44,915 nt of DNA from Planctomycetota bacterium. Its GTDB lineage: Bacteria; Planctomycetota; Planctomycetia; Pirellulales; Pirellulaceae. Shown here in pieces: positions 8,939 through 17,791 of this stretch. The notes beneath the pieces were generated by a model. The model searched no databases and was not told the DNA's origin. It worked only from the letters and a program-made list of their open reading frames with translations. Made by a program: the position numbers and the translations under genes. Every line of letters starts with the position of its first letter. Position 1 is the first letter of the stretch. Location of the stretch: the NCBI GenBank assembly GCA_029979005.1, contig JAPOIJ010000018.1, forward strand, positions 1 through 44,915, written 5' to 3'.

Positions 8939-10000
8939 TTAGGGGATGCGATACTCCGCCGGCATTTTTGGCATGACTCCCAGTTTTTCGTAATTGAACC
9001 CGCTGGCCAGCGGAGCGTAGGGGGTAACATAACTGACATCGGACTGCGAGGGGATTTGGTCTTCCAGTTGGGTGCACCAGTAACAGGCGTTGACGATGCA
9101 TCGCCTGAATCCTTCGTTCTCGAAGTCTTTCCCGCTGCCCATGGTTGAGTGAAATACTCTCGCTAATTTGCCGCCGCTGGTTTTCCAAGGCTTGATCCAG
9201 ATGACGGGAAGTGGGATTTTTTTCGGGTTAGATTCTCCTCCCTGTTCACGCCCGATAAGCGGTTGCCCATTGACAAGCGCTGTGCAGTCGCGGGGCAGTT
9301 CTCCATTTTCTGGAAAGGTTCTGTACACATCAGACGGTCCCCAAATATTAGCAACGCCCCTCAAAATCGGATGGTCTTTCATTGTTTCTACGATATCACC
9401 GCGGGTGGAGTCGCGATGCCAATTGCCGTGATGGCCTCGGAAAGTACCTCCGAGAACCTGTTCGCCAAATTGAATTTGTTTGCCATCAATTTTATAGGGC
9501 AGTCGACCGCGGAATCCATGATTTGCTGTTCTGAGGCCGATCATGGGTCGACCGGAATCAATATAGGAGACGATCTGTTTTTGTTGCTCCAGCGGAAGTG
9601 TTAGAAGCCGAGTAAAAAAGATCACAAGATCCGCTTCTTTCAGTTGGTCGAGTCCGGGAATGTTGTGGGGTTGGAATTCATTTTCCTTTCCCTTTTCAGG
9701 ATATACGGGCATCGTTGGGTCTACCTGGCCTTTTGAATTGACTGCAAAGAGGACGGTGCAATCGAATCCGTGACGCGTTGAAAGAATTTTGGCCAGCATC
9801 GGCATCGACTGCTCACTGCGGTATTCCTGTTCAGCCGCGATCAGGACAATTCTTTTCCCGTTGTTTTTTGCGGCCGGCGATTGGAATCTTAGTCCGACGG
9901 AAGAATTGCTGGGTTGGGTTTGTGCGACAGCAGTCTGGATTAGCATTCCAGTAATCAAAGCGCAAGTAGTCTGAAGTAGTAGGTTGAATTTCGAGTGCAT
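8939..10000 (-). CDS. Secreted ThuA-domain protein
   Basis: 353 residues, with a signal peptide ending around TAVAQTQ. Residues ~48-300 fit the ThuA fold, a class I glutamine-amidotransferase-like Rossmann fold. Recognisable phrases are KRIVLIAAEQEYRSEQ, ADLVIFFTRLLTLP, and RPMIGLRTANHGF. In planctomycetes such proteins are common and often sit near carbohydrate genes; the name comes from trehalose utilisation, but an activity is rarely shown. It converges with the Abhydrolase_9 gene, with 28 bp between stops. There is no catalytic Cys-His pair that I can assign confidently. Confidence 0.85.
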   Translation of the reverse strand: MHSKFNLLLQTTCALITGMLIQTAVAQTQPSNSSVGLRFQSPAAKNNGKRIVLIAAEQEYRSEQSMPMLAKILSTRHGFDCTVLFAVNSKGQVDPTMPVYPEKGKENEFQPHNIPGLDQLKEADLVIFFTRLLTLPLEQQKQIVSYIDSGRPMIGLRTANHGFRGRLPYKIDGKQIQFGEQVLGGTFRGHHGNWHRDSTRGDIVETMKDHPILRGVANIWGPSDVYRTFPENGELPRDCTALVNGQPLIGREQGGESNPKKIPLPVIWIKPWKTSGGKLARVFHSTMGSGKDFENEGFRRCIVNACYWCTQLEDQIPSQSDVSYVTPYAPLASGFNYEKLGVMPKMPAEYRIP

Positions 10001-10200
10001 GGAGTAGCCTATTAGGTTTTAGAGGAAGCCCGTGGTCCAGTTCAGGTGGCTATTGGTTTCCTGTTGTTTGTGCTGGTTGAGGATACCGTATGTTGCTTTG
10101 GGAATCCACGCTTGGCTTGTATCCAAATTGATGACCAGTTTTGTCGCAGACGCAGTCAAAGCGAATGCGAATTGGCACCCAATTTAAATCACTTCGTATT

Positions 10201-10226
10201 CTGCGTTTAATCCCTGCGTTTAATCC
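10201..10226. repeat. Perfect 13-bp tandem duplication
   Basis: CTGCGTTTAATCC occurs twice, head to tail, without mismatch (10201-10213 and 10214-10226). It lies mid-way between the divergent ThuA and methyltransferase genes. It could be a simple replication slip or a doubled binding site. Confidence 0.9.
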
Positions 10227-10332
10227 AATCTGAAAATTAAGCTGATTCGACTTCGTAGAATTGGGTACGTCTGAGGCAATCACAGGGCAATTCGACATGT
10301 TCAGTTTTGGGGAGTGCGGTTTTCAGACGGGT

Positions 10333-10349
10333 ATTCGAGGGACTCGAAT
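10333..10349. promoter_or_regulatory. Inverted repeat upstream of the methyltransferase gene
   Basis: ATTCGAG, a 3-bp spacer, then CTCGAAT, a perfect 7-bp dyad. It lies about 78 bp upstream of the methyltransferase start, a position that would suit an operator. There is no neighbouring regulator gene to assign it to. Confidence 0.35.
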
Positions 10350-10417
10350 TCTCACGAATAAGTTGATAGATTGAATGCGGACAGGTTAGCCGTAGTGGAT
10401 TGACTCGTTAAAAAAAT

Positions 10418-10422
10418 GGAGG
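10418..10422 (+). promoter_or_regulatory. Ribosome-binding site that decides the methyltransferase start
   Basis: A perfect GGAGG lies 5 nt before an in-frame TTG at 10428. The ATG at 10416 overlaps this GGAGG and has only an A-run upstream, so TTG 10428 is the more likely start. Confidence 0.6.
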
Positions 10423-10427
10423 ATTCG

Positions 10428-12179
10428 TTGGCCGCAACATTAGCAAAATTCTTAGGTAAAATTCACCAAGGTGACTGTGTTGCTGGGCTTAAAAAAGTTC
10501 CTTCCGGGTCGGTTGATTTAGCCTTTGCCGATCCTCCGTTTAACATCGGATTTAAATACGATCAATATGATGATCAACTGGGCGATGATCAGTACCTTGC
10601 ATGGTCGCGTGAGTGGATGGCTGAGTTGCATCGTGTGTTGAAAAGTGACGGGACATTCTGGCTGGCTATCGGAGATGAGTACGCTGCTGAATTAAAGATT
10701 GAGGCACAGGATTTAGGGTTTCACTGTCGCAGTTGGGTTATCTGGTATTACACATTTGGTGTTAATTGCAAAAAGAAATTTACACGTTCACACGCGCATA
10801 TATTTCATTTTGTCAAAGATCCAAAAAACTTCTTATTCAATCACGATGATATGGACTTGCGAGTCCCATCTGCTCGCAGGCTTGTCTACAACGATGCGCG
10901 GGCGAACCCTAATGGGCGCATGCCGGATGATACCTGGATCCTCAGGCCACAAGAGCTAGTTGACGGTTTTCAGGCGGACGAAGACACTTGGTACTTTCCA
11001 AGAGTTGCCGGTACGTTTAAAGAGCGGGCTGGGTTTCATGGCTGTCAAATGCCTGAACAGTTGTTGGGCAGGATCATTCGCTCAAGTTCCAATCGAAAAG
11101 ATGTTGTCATCGATCCATTTTCGGGGAGTTCGACAACACTCGCCGTCGCTAAGAAATTAGGGCGTGAGTATTTTGGGTTTGAATTGTCAAAAGATTATGT
11201 TCGTCTTGGAATGGAGCGCCTCGATAGGATTTCCACTGGCGATCGGCTAAATGGCAGTGAAGAACCGAGCATGAGCGAATATGCCAAACGAGATGCTCGA
11301 AAAGCAAAGGGAGTCGAAAAAGTACAGCGTGCTCTCTTTGCAGATGATGCAGACATTCATGAATCACTCGTTTCTGAAATCGCTCAGATCATAGAGGCTT
11401 TTTCGAAAACAAACCGTGGATATTCGGTTGATCGTTTGATTGCAGATCCCATTCTGAATGAAGATTTTCAGTTGGCCTGTGACCGGCTCTCGATACCTGG
11501 AACTCCAGCAGAGCGAAACCGTTTTTTGTTCCGCATCAGAAAGGCGGGGAAATTAAAAGCGGCTTCCGTTGATACGACGTTGAGAACAAAAATTGGCTGG
11601 AGAGAAGTGAGTCCATTTTTGTTTGCCAGTGAAATCGCTTGGCGTCAGATTGTCAATAAATATTGCATGAGCCTCGATGAGATTTTTTGTGACCCTAGAA
11701 TCGCCACGCAGTTTGATGCGATCGCCGCGGGGTTTGCCCCCGGATATCAGCCCCTCGATTATCGCTGGGCAGCTTTGAAACTGCGCAAAGAGGGGAGTAA
11801 TGCAAAGCACCGCGCGACATTGCGAACCCCAAAACAGTTCGGGATCTCAGGGTTAAGCAAGAAAAAGTTAAAATCAGCACAAGGAGAATTAGTCTCTGAA
11901 TTAGATTTAGACAAGATTCCTGAAGGACCTGGCGTTTATGTGATTCGTGAACCTGGGGGAGACGCGCTTTATGCTGGTGAAACGAGCCAGCTTGCTGCTC
12001 GGATTGCAACCACTTTTAGTGAGGCAGGCCCCCGCGAGATGTGGTTGAAACAGTTTTCCGACCTGGAATTATTAGTTCAGCCCGTTTCGACGGTAACGGA
12101 CCATCGTTTTGCTAGACAGAGTGTGCTGTTGAAATGGCACCGGCCCTCTTGGAACACCGTTAAGGAACTTGCCGGTTGA
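10428..12179 (+). CDS. Beta-class DNA methyltransferase fused to a GIY-YIG-like domain
   Basis: 583 residues from TTG 10428. Residue numbers here count from ATG 10416. Motif IV DPPF (39-42) comes before the SAM-binding motif DPFSGSST (around 235), the order of beta-class N6-adenine/N4-cytosine methyltransferases such as CcrM. Residues ~290-490 are unassigned. The C-terminus reads as a GIY-YIG domain: GVY with Tyr508, YAG with Tyr519, Arg529 in QLAARI, and HRPSWN ending in Asn580. The spacings Tyr519-Arg529 (10) and 568-580 (12) equal those I recall for UvrC-type domains. The metal-binding Glu expected at 568 is Gln, so the nuclease may be inactive or altered. No separate restriction endonuclease or specificity gene is nearby. 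It may be an orphan methyltransferase, or a one-polypeptide restriction-modification relic. Galactokinase follows 48 bp later. Confidence 0.85.
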   Translation: MAATLAKFLGKIHQGDCVAGLKKVPSGSVDLAFADPPFNIGFKYDQYDDQLGDDQYLAWSREWMAELHRVLKSDGTFWLAIGDEYAAELKIEAQDLGFHCRSWVIWYYTFGVNCKKKFTRSHAHIFHFVKDPKNFLFNHDDMDLRVPSARRLVYNDARANPNGRMPDDTWILRPQELVDGFQADEDTWYFPRVAGTFKERAGFHGCQMPEQLLGRIIRSSSNRKDVVIDPFSGSSTTLAVAKKLGREYFGFELSKDYVRLGMERLDRISTGDRLNGSEEPSMSEYAKRDARKAKGVEKVQRALFADDADIHESLVSEIAQIIEAFSKTNRGYSVDRLIADPILNEDFQLACDRLSIPGTPAERNRFLFRIRKAGKLKAASVDTTLRTKIGWREVSPFLFASEIAWRQIVNKYCMSLDEIFCDPRIATQFDAIAAGFAPGYQPLDYRWAALKLRKEGSNAKHRATLRTPKQFGISGLSKKKLKSAQGELVSELDLDKIPEGPGVYVIREPGGDALYAGETSQLAARIATTFSEAGPREMWLKQFSDLELLVQPVSTVTDHRFARQSVLLKWHRPSWNTVKELAG

Positions 12180-12227
12180 AAAAATTGTGTTGCTCGAGTC
12201 TACGTTTTTTGTTTCCGAATCTTACTT

Positions 12228-13454
12228 ATGATTTTGCCGATGACCGCAGATTCTCCAGATGAGGGCCTTGTCGCTTGCGGGCGAGATGCGGTGATCTCGA
12301 AGTTTAAAAAACGCTTCAATTGCCATCCCGATTTTGTTTCCGTCGCACCGGGGCGAGTCAATTTGATCGGGGGGCATGTCGATTACAATGCAGGTTTGGT
12401 TTTGCCGGTGGCAGTCGACCGCCATACGTTTGTTGCAGGTGCTAAAAACGATGAAGCGGGTGTCCTCGCGGTTCACAGTATTCGCGAAAATGAGTCCTTT
12501 GTCATCGACTTAGCTTGTCCGGTGGTTCCAGCCCAACCGAACTGGACGAATTATGTGCGAGGAGTTGTGCATGGCTTTTTAACCCGCGGAATTGAATTGC
12601 CAGGGCTGAAGATTTTGATTGACTCCACCATCCCCAGCGGTTCAGGGCTATCCAGTAGCGCTTCATTAGAAGTCGCGACTGCGGGTATTCTGGAACTGGC
12701 AGGCGGTGTGGCGCTGGAGGGAAATGAGAAGCCGCGATTGTGTCAATTAGCGGAGCATCAATTTGCCAATGTTCCCTGTGGCATTATGGATCAATTCACC
12801 GTTACTTTTGCTCAACGCGGGTGTATGATGTTGCTCGATTGCCAGAATGAGTCGATTGAGCATGTCCCCTTTAATCATGACCAGCTTGCCGTAGCAGTAA
12901 TTAATACCCATGTACGGCATGAATTGTCCGAGGGGGAATATGCTATTCGTCGCCAACGTTGCGAAACAGTTTCGAAAACACTGGGACTTGAAAGTTTACG
13001 GGATCTTACGTGGAGCATGCTTGATCGCGTTTCAGATCAATTGGATGATCTGTGTGTTTCTTGTGCGGAGCATGTATTGCGAGAAAACGAGCGTACCCTC
13101 GCATTCGTCCAGTCCATGAAAAATGAAGACTGGGCACAAGCCGGTGAAATGTTATACCAAAGTCACACTTCGTTGTGTGAGAAGTTTCAGGTGAGTTGTG
13201 CTGAGTTGGATGAGTTAGTTGGATCCGCCCGCAAGCTTGGCCGCGAGGGAGGCGTATTGGGGGCCCGGATGACGGGTGCTGGCTTTGGTGGATCGGTAAT
13301 CGTGTTGGTCGAGCGCGAAAAAGCGTCTGATGTAGTTTCTAGGATTGTAGAAAAATACAATGAAATCGGGGCGACGCTATCGAGACCGCGGGCGAGTGGG
13401 TTTATCGCGGAGCCTACTGGAGGAGCGCAGGTTATGAAGTTCGATACTGACTGA
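12228..13454 (+). CDS. galK: Galactokinase-like GHMP kinase
   Basis: 408 residues; ATG at 12228 or 12240, neither with a good ribosome-binding site. All three GHMP motifs are present: the sugar-binding signature GRVNLIGGHVDYN near residue 42, the ATP loop SGSGLSSSAS, and the C-terminal GARMTGAGFGGS. The catalytic Asp is Asp188 in GIMDQF. The family phosphorylates galactose at C1 for the Leloir pathway. The usual signature is GEHxDY, but here it is GGHVDY, so the sugar-contacting Glu is Gly49. The substrate could therefore differ from galactose. No galT, galE or transporter gene is adjacent. Confidence 0.85.
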   Translation: MILPMTADSPDEGLVACGRDAVISKFKKRFNCHPDFVSVAPGRVNLIGGHVDYNAGLVLPVAVDRHTFVAGAKNDEAGVLAVHSIRENESFVIDLACPVVPAQPNWTNYVRGVVHGFLTRGIELPGLKILIDSTIPSGSGLSSSASLEVATAGILELAGGVALEGNEKPRLCQLAEHQFANVPCGIMDQFTVTFAQRGCMMLLDCQNESIEHVPFNHDQLAVAVINTHVRHELSEGEYAIRRQRCETVSKTLGLESLRDLTWSMLDRVSDQLDDLCVSCAEHVLRENERTLAFVQSMKNEDWAQAGEMLYQSHTSLCEKFQVSCAELDELVGSARKLGREGGVLGARMTGAGFGGSVIVLVEREKASDVVSRIVEKYNEIGATLSRPRASGFIAEPTGGAQVMKFDTD

Positions 13455-13577
13455 GCTTTTTCTTTTTTCAAACCTTCGCAACTCGGCTCTGGTTTCGTTA
13501 GAATTCAGGGGAGCTCGGGGATCGGAGTTCCTTAAGCGATCTTATTGGTTTCAAGGGTTGGTTTGGCTATTGTCTGT

Positions 13578-13582
13578 AGGAG
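13578..13582 (+). promoter_or_regulatory. Ribosome-binding site fixing the start of the Vps10/BNR gene
   Basis: AGGAG lies 6 nt before the ATG at 13589. An in-frame TTG at 13583 abuts the site directly and cannot be used, so the protein starts MTRFSLV. Confidence 0.65.
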
Positions 13583-13588
13583 TTGTTA

Positions 13589-15970
13589 ATGACACGGTTC
13601 TCTTTAGTTTTGATCGTCTGCTGTGTGCTGGGGATGCCCGCTGTTATTTCAACGCAGGCGCAAGAATACACCTCGGCTGAGGATCGTTTGGCTTGGTATG
13701 AGAAACATACCGAGATGAAAGCTAACTCGCCATATAAAGATTTAAGATGGCAATTCTTAGGGCCGACGAATATTAGCGGTCGCGTTACCGATGTTGCAGT
13801 AACAACTCCAAGGTTCAAAACCTATTCCATTTATGCTGCCACTGCTTCGGGAGGCGTGTGGAAAACCGAAAATGAAGGAACCACGTGGAAGCCTGTATTT
13901 GAGCATGGTGTCTCCACGTCCGTTGGCGATGTGACCATTGCGCCTTCGAATCAGGACATCGTCTGGATCGGATTGGGGGAAGCAAATGTCTTTCGATCTT
14001 CGATGGCGGGTGCCGGTGTTTATAAGTCAACGGATGCGGGACAGACCTGGAAACACATGGGCTTGGCAACGGCTCATACCATTCCCCGGATCGTGGTTCA
14101 TCCGACCAATCCGGACATCGTCTACGTCGCCGACTCGGGACATGAATGGACCGAAAATCCCGAACGCGGTCTTTATAAAACTGTCAACGGTGGCGAAACC
14201 TGGGAGAAGGTTTTAGAGATCGATGAGCAAACGGGTGTGATTGATTTGATGATGGATCCAAGGGACTCAGAGACACTTTATGCGGCGACTTGGCAGCGAA
14301 CGAGAAAACGTTGGAATGATCCTCGCAACGAAGATCACTTCACGGGTAGCGGCATCCACAAGACAACCGATGGAGGAAAGACATGGCAACCGATCAATCA
14401 GGGATTGCCGGTGGCTAAGTTTCGCGGCCGGATTGGGATTGATTTGTGTCTGACACAACCCGACGTGTTGTATGCGTTTGTCGATAATTATGATTTGTCA
14501 GAAAAACAGCCCAAGGGTGATTCGTTTGATTCGTACGGGCGACCGCGTACGAAGACAATTAAGGGTGCGGAAGTTTATCGCTCGGATGATGCTGGAAAAA
14601 ATTGGCGAAAAGTAAGCCAGTCGAATGATTATATGCGGGGCTTAAGTTCCACTTACGGTTGGGTTTTCGGCCAAATACGAGTTGATCCAAATGATCCAGA
14701 GACGATTTATGTAATGGGATTAGCGCTCAACGTTTCCAATGATGGTGGAAAGACCTTCCGCCGGCTACGAGGGATGCATGGTGATCATCACGCCCTGTGG
14801 ATTAATCCGGAAGACTCAAACTATTTGATTAACGGCAACGACGGCGGCATCAATATGTCTTATGACGCTGGAAAAAACTGGAGGTTGTTTACTAAACAGA
14901 TACCGGCTGTCCAGTTTTTCAATGTCATGCACGATATGGATTCTCCGTTTCATGTTTACGGATCGATTCAAGACCATGGTAGTATGCGAGGCGTCGTCAA
15001 TATCCGTGAAAATCGCGATGGCAGTCGTTCGATGCGACCAGTTGAGTGGGAGTGGGCTCCGGGAGGAGAAGGAAGCAGTCATGCGATTGATCCGACGGAT
15101 GCCAATACTGTCTACTCAGCGGGATTCTATGGTCAAATATCTCGAACGGAATTAGATCAGGGGATGCGTGGAAAACGGCTTTTGCCTCCTTTAGAAAAAG
15201 GTGCCGACCCGATCCGCGGGCAGTGGATTGCTCCGTTTATTCTTTCGCCACACAACCCACGTGTGCTCTATCACGGAATGAACTTTCTCTATCGGTCTAT
15301 GAATCGCGGCGATGATCTTCAAAAAATCAGCCCTGATTTGACGAACAACAACATTGAGGAAATCGGTGATATTTCTTATCAGACCATTTCCAGTATTTCT
15401 GAGTCTCCGTTTAAGTTTGGAGTGCTCTACGTTGGGACGGATGACGGAAACGTATACATGAGTCCTGACAGTGGCGGGCAGTGGGTCAAGAAAGACAAGG
15501 GGATCGCCGCAGATCGTTGGATCTCCCAAATCGTTGCCTCTCAACATCGCGACGGGACGGTCTTTATGTCGCAAAATGGAAAACGAAATGACGATATGAA
15601 GCCTTACTTATGGAAGTCAGATGATTCAGGGAATACCTGGAAAAGTATCGTGGCGAACATTCCCTCCGGTCCAATTAATGTCATTCGAGAAGATCCGAAA
15701 AATAAAGATGTGCTCTATGTCGGCACGGACTTAGGGGTCTATGTTTCCACCGATGGAGGGGCGGAGTGGCACGTTTTGGCCAATCAACTGCCGACGACGT
15801 TTGTCTCTGACTTAGTCATCCACCCTCGTGATGACATTATGGTCATTTCAACGCATGGCCGTGGAATGTGGGCAATGGATGTTCGCAGTATTCAGGATCC
15901 AGAAGGAAAGATGCAAAGAGAGCCCGCCGAAACGGTTCCCAATCAACGACGACGGCGAAGTGGTTTTTAA
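13589..15970 (+). CDS. Secreted Vps10/sortilin-like BNR-repeat (GH74-like) protein
   Basis: 793 residues with a signal peptide ending near STQAQE. The body is a run of beta-propeller repeats with Asp-box/BNR signatures such as STDAGQTW, TVNGGETW, TTDGGKTW, SDDAGKNW, SNDGGKTF, SPDSGGQW, SDDSGNTW and STDGGAEW. This fits a double seven-bladed propeller like sortilin/Vps10 proteins or GH74 xyloglucanases. Bacterial homologues are often labelled glycosyl hydrolase, but I see no assignable catalytic acids, so an enzymatic role is unproven; it may bind glycans or proteins instead. The sulfatase gene begins 38 bp after its stop, which suggests co-transcription. Confidence 0.85.
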   Translation: MTRFSLVLIVCCVLGMPAVISTQAQEYTSAEDRLAWYEKHTEMKANSPYKDLRWQFLGPTNISGRVTDVAVTTPRFKTYSIYAATASGGVWKTENEGTTWKPVFEHGVSTSVGDVTIAPSNQDIVWIGLGEANVFRSSMAGAGVYKSTDAGQTWKHMGLATAHTIPRIVVHPTNPDIVYVADSGHEWTENPERGLYKTVNGGETWEKVLEIDEQTGVIDLMMDPRDSETLYAATWQRTRKRWNDPRNEDHFTGSGIHKTTDGGKTWQPINQGLPVAKFRGRIGIDLCLTQPDVLYAFVDNYDLSEKQPKGDSFDSYGRPRTKTIKGAEVYRSDDAGKNWRKVSQSNDYMRGLSSTYGWVFGQIRVDPNDPETIYVMGLALNVSNDGGKTFRRLRGMHGDHHALWINPEDSNYLINGNDGGINMSYDAGKNWRLFTKQIPAVQFFNVMHDMDSPFHVYGSIQDHGSMRGVVNIRENRDGSRSMRPVEWEWAPGGEGSSHAIDPTDANTVYSAGFYGQISRTELDQGMRGKRLLPPLEKGADPIRGQWIAPFILSPHNPRVLYHGMNFLYRSMNRGDDLQKISPDLTNNNIEEIGDISYQTISSISESPFKFGVLYVGTDDGNVYMSPDSGGQWVKKDKGIAADRWISQIVASQHRDGTVFMSQNGKRNDDMKPYLWKSDDSGNTWKSIVANIPSGPINVIREDPKNKDVLYVGTDLGVYVSTDGGAEWHVLANQLPTTFVSDLVIHPRDDIMVISTHGRGMWAMDVRSIQDPEGKMQREPAETVPNQRRRRSGF

Positions 15971-16008
15971 GGTTGAATTAACTTGTTCCAAAAGATGGTG
16001 ACTGCAAA

Positions 16009-17523
16009 ATGAATTTTTCTTCACTGGGGCGTAAGTCCGTATTAACCTTGATTTTTCTATTGGCACCCGGTTTGGCGGTAATCGTTGATCCTTGTAAAGC
16101 GGATGGTTTGAAAGGGAAGCGACCTAATATCATTCTGGTGATGACGGATGATCAGGGGATGGGAGATCTTTCCTGCATGGGGAATAAGGTTTTAAGAACT
16201 CCCAATCTGGATCGACTGCATGCGATGTCAACGCGCTTTACAGACTTCCATGTGAGTCCAACCTGTGCTCCGTCTCGTTCATCAATTTTTAGCGGTCGTC
16301 ACGAATTTCGAAATGGTGTAACTCATACCATTAAAGAGCGTGAACGAATGGCGTTAAGCACTACGACTTTCCCTGAGTTGTTGAACCAGGCAGGTTATTC
16401 GACAGGGATTTTCGGCAAGTGGCATCTCGGGGACGAGGAGCCTTATCAACCCGGGAATCGCGGCTTTAGTGAGGTCTTTATCCACGGAGCAGGTGGGATT
16501 GGGCAGGCTTTCCCTGGGAGTTGCGCTGACTATCCCCCCAATCGTGAGAAAGAAGGGCGTTACTTTGACAATGTCATCAGACACAACGATACGTTAGTGA
16601 AAACGAGCGGGTTTTGCACGGATGTCTTTTTTCAAGCTGCGTTGGGATGGACGAAAGCACAGCACGATGCTGGCCGACCATTTTTTACTTACATCACTAC
16701 CAATGCACCTCACGGTCCGATGTTGGCGCCTGAAAAAAATAAACAACGGTTTTTAGATTTGGGGTGGGATGAAAATACAGCGGGCCGTTACGGGATGATC
16801 GAGAACATTGATGAAAATATGGGAACGCTGATTCAAAAAATGGATGATTGGAATCTGTGGGACAATACGCTGTTGATTTTTATGACGGACAATGGGCAGG
16901 CGGGAAAAAGAGGAAAGCTAAACGGTAAAGCGACGCCAATATTTACTGCAGGTTTCAAGTCGGGAAAGGGGTCGGCCTATGAGGGGGGCACCCACGTTCC
17001 TGCTTTTTGGTGTTGGAAAGGTGTTATCGGTGCCGGAGTAGATACTCCTGCGCTTGCGGCTCATATCGATATGTATCAAACGTTTTGCGAGTTGGCAGGA
17101 GTTGATATTCCGGATACCGTTCAGTCGCTCGATGGGCGGTCGCTTGTTCCAATTTTGGAAAATACTGAAGTGGATTGGCCGGACAGAGAGTTGTTTGTTC
17201 ATGTTGGCCGTTGGGAAAAAGGGGCAGACCCAAATTTAAGTAAGTTTAAAAAATGTGCTGTGCGGACGGCGAGATGGCGATGGGTTGCTAATAAGGAGTT
17301 GTACGACATATCGGTTGACCCATTCGAAAAGACTAATGTTGCGGATGATCATCCAGAAGTCGTAGCACGCCTTCGAAAAGCTTACGATCAGTGGTGGGAG
17401 GAATCACTTCCATTGATGGTCAACGAAAATGTTCCTTACGCCAAGACGCACCCCGCAACTGAAATGTATGAAGCGCAGCTAAAAGAAAGCGGAATCCCTG
17501 ACTGGGTTGTTCCAGAATTCTAA
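16009..17523 (+). CDS. Sulfatase, formylglycine type (CAPSR)
   Basis: 504 residues, with a signal peptide ending near CKADG. The alkaline-phosphatase-like fold starts at NIILVMTDDQGMGDLS, which carries the metal-binding Asp pair. The active-site motif CAPSR has Cys86, the residue converted to formylglycine in the canonical C-x-P-S-R motif. GKWHLG and FMTDNG are further family hallmarks. It would hydrolyse sulfate esters, probably of a sulfated polysaccharide, in the periplasm. It needs a formylglycine-generating enzyme, and none is encoded in this window. It is adjacent to the Vps10/BNR gene and likely transcribed with it. Confidence 0.93.
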   Translation: MNFSSLGRKSVLTLIFLLAPGLAVIVDPCKADGLKGKRPNIILVMTDDQGMGDLSCMGNKVLRTPNLDRLHAMSTRFTDFHVSPTCAPSRSSIFSGRHEFRNGVTHTIKERERMALSTTTFPELLNQAGYSTGIFGKWHLGDEEPYQPGNRGFSEVFIHGAGGIGQAFPGSCADYPPNREKEGRYFDNVIRHNDTLVKTSGFCTDVFFQAALGWTKAQHDAGRPFFTYITTNAPHGPMLAPEKNKQRFLDLGWDENTAGRYGMIENIDENMGTLIQKMDDWNLWDNTLLIFMTDNGQAGKRGKLNGKATPIFTAGFKSGKGSAYEGGTHVPAFWCWKGVIGAGVDTPALAAHIDMYQTFCELAGVDIPDTVQSLDGRSLVPILENTEVDWPDRELFVHVGRWEKGADPNLSKFKKCAVRTARWRWVANKELYDISVDPFEKTNVADDHPEVVARLRKAYDQWWEESLPLMVNENVPYAKTHPATEMYEAQLKESGIPDWVVPEF

Positions 17524-17777
17524 TTGTTGCTTTGGGGCTAATTTATTTTTCAGTTTGGAATGCCAGCCCTTGGTTTTTTGCTGCCCCTTCCTCCGCTCTA
17601 ATTGCGCGGGCTGAAATGCCGAAATTTACGGGTTTTTCTGGGTTTGCTGCCCCCTTCTGATTCCTCTATTATCCCGCATTCGAAATGGTCGGAATTAGGA
17701 TTCCGACTCATGCATGGTTGGGATCGCGATTAGCTTGGCTTTAGCGGGCTGGTTAATTGGATTTCCCGGCCGAGATT

Positions 17778-17782
17778 GGAGG
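17778..17782 (+). promoter_or_regulatory. Ribosome-binding site supporting a GTG start for the DUF900 gene
   Basis: GGAGG within a purine-rich run lies 9 nt before the GTG at 17792. The longer frame opens at ATG 17714, which has no such site. The GTG start also places a lipoprotein signal at the N-terminus. Confidence 0.55.
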
Positions 17783-17791
17783 AGAGAGATA

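Larger units (their letters stand above)
10001..10427. other. Divergent intergenic region between ThuA and methyltransferase genes
   Basis: 427 bp with no convincing gene. It holds a perfect 13-bp tandem duplication (10201-10226), an inverted repeat (10333-10349) about 80 bp before the methyltransferase, and the ribosome-binding site of that gene. Both promoters should lie here, but I cannot place either with confidence. Confidence 0.6.

Noticed and set aside
10050-10298. 82-residue minus-strand frame
   Set aside because: No ribosome-binding site, odd composition, and it contains the 13-bp tandem duplication out of codon phase. Nothing suggests a family.
10428-13454. Complete restriction-modification or defence island
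   Set aside because: Only the fused methyltransferase is present. Its neighbours are a ThuA protein and a galactokinase, and there are no mobile-element marks.
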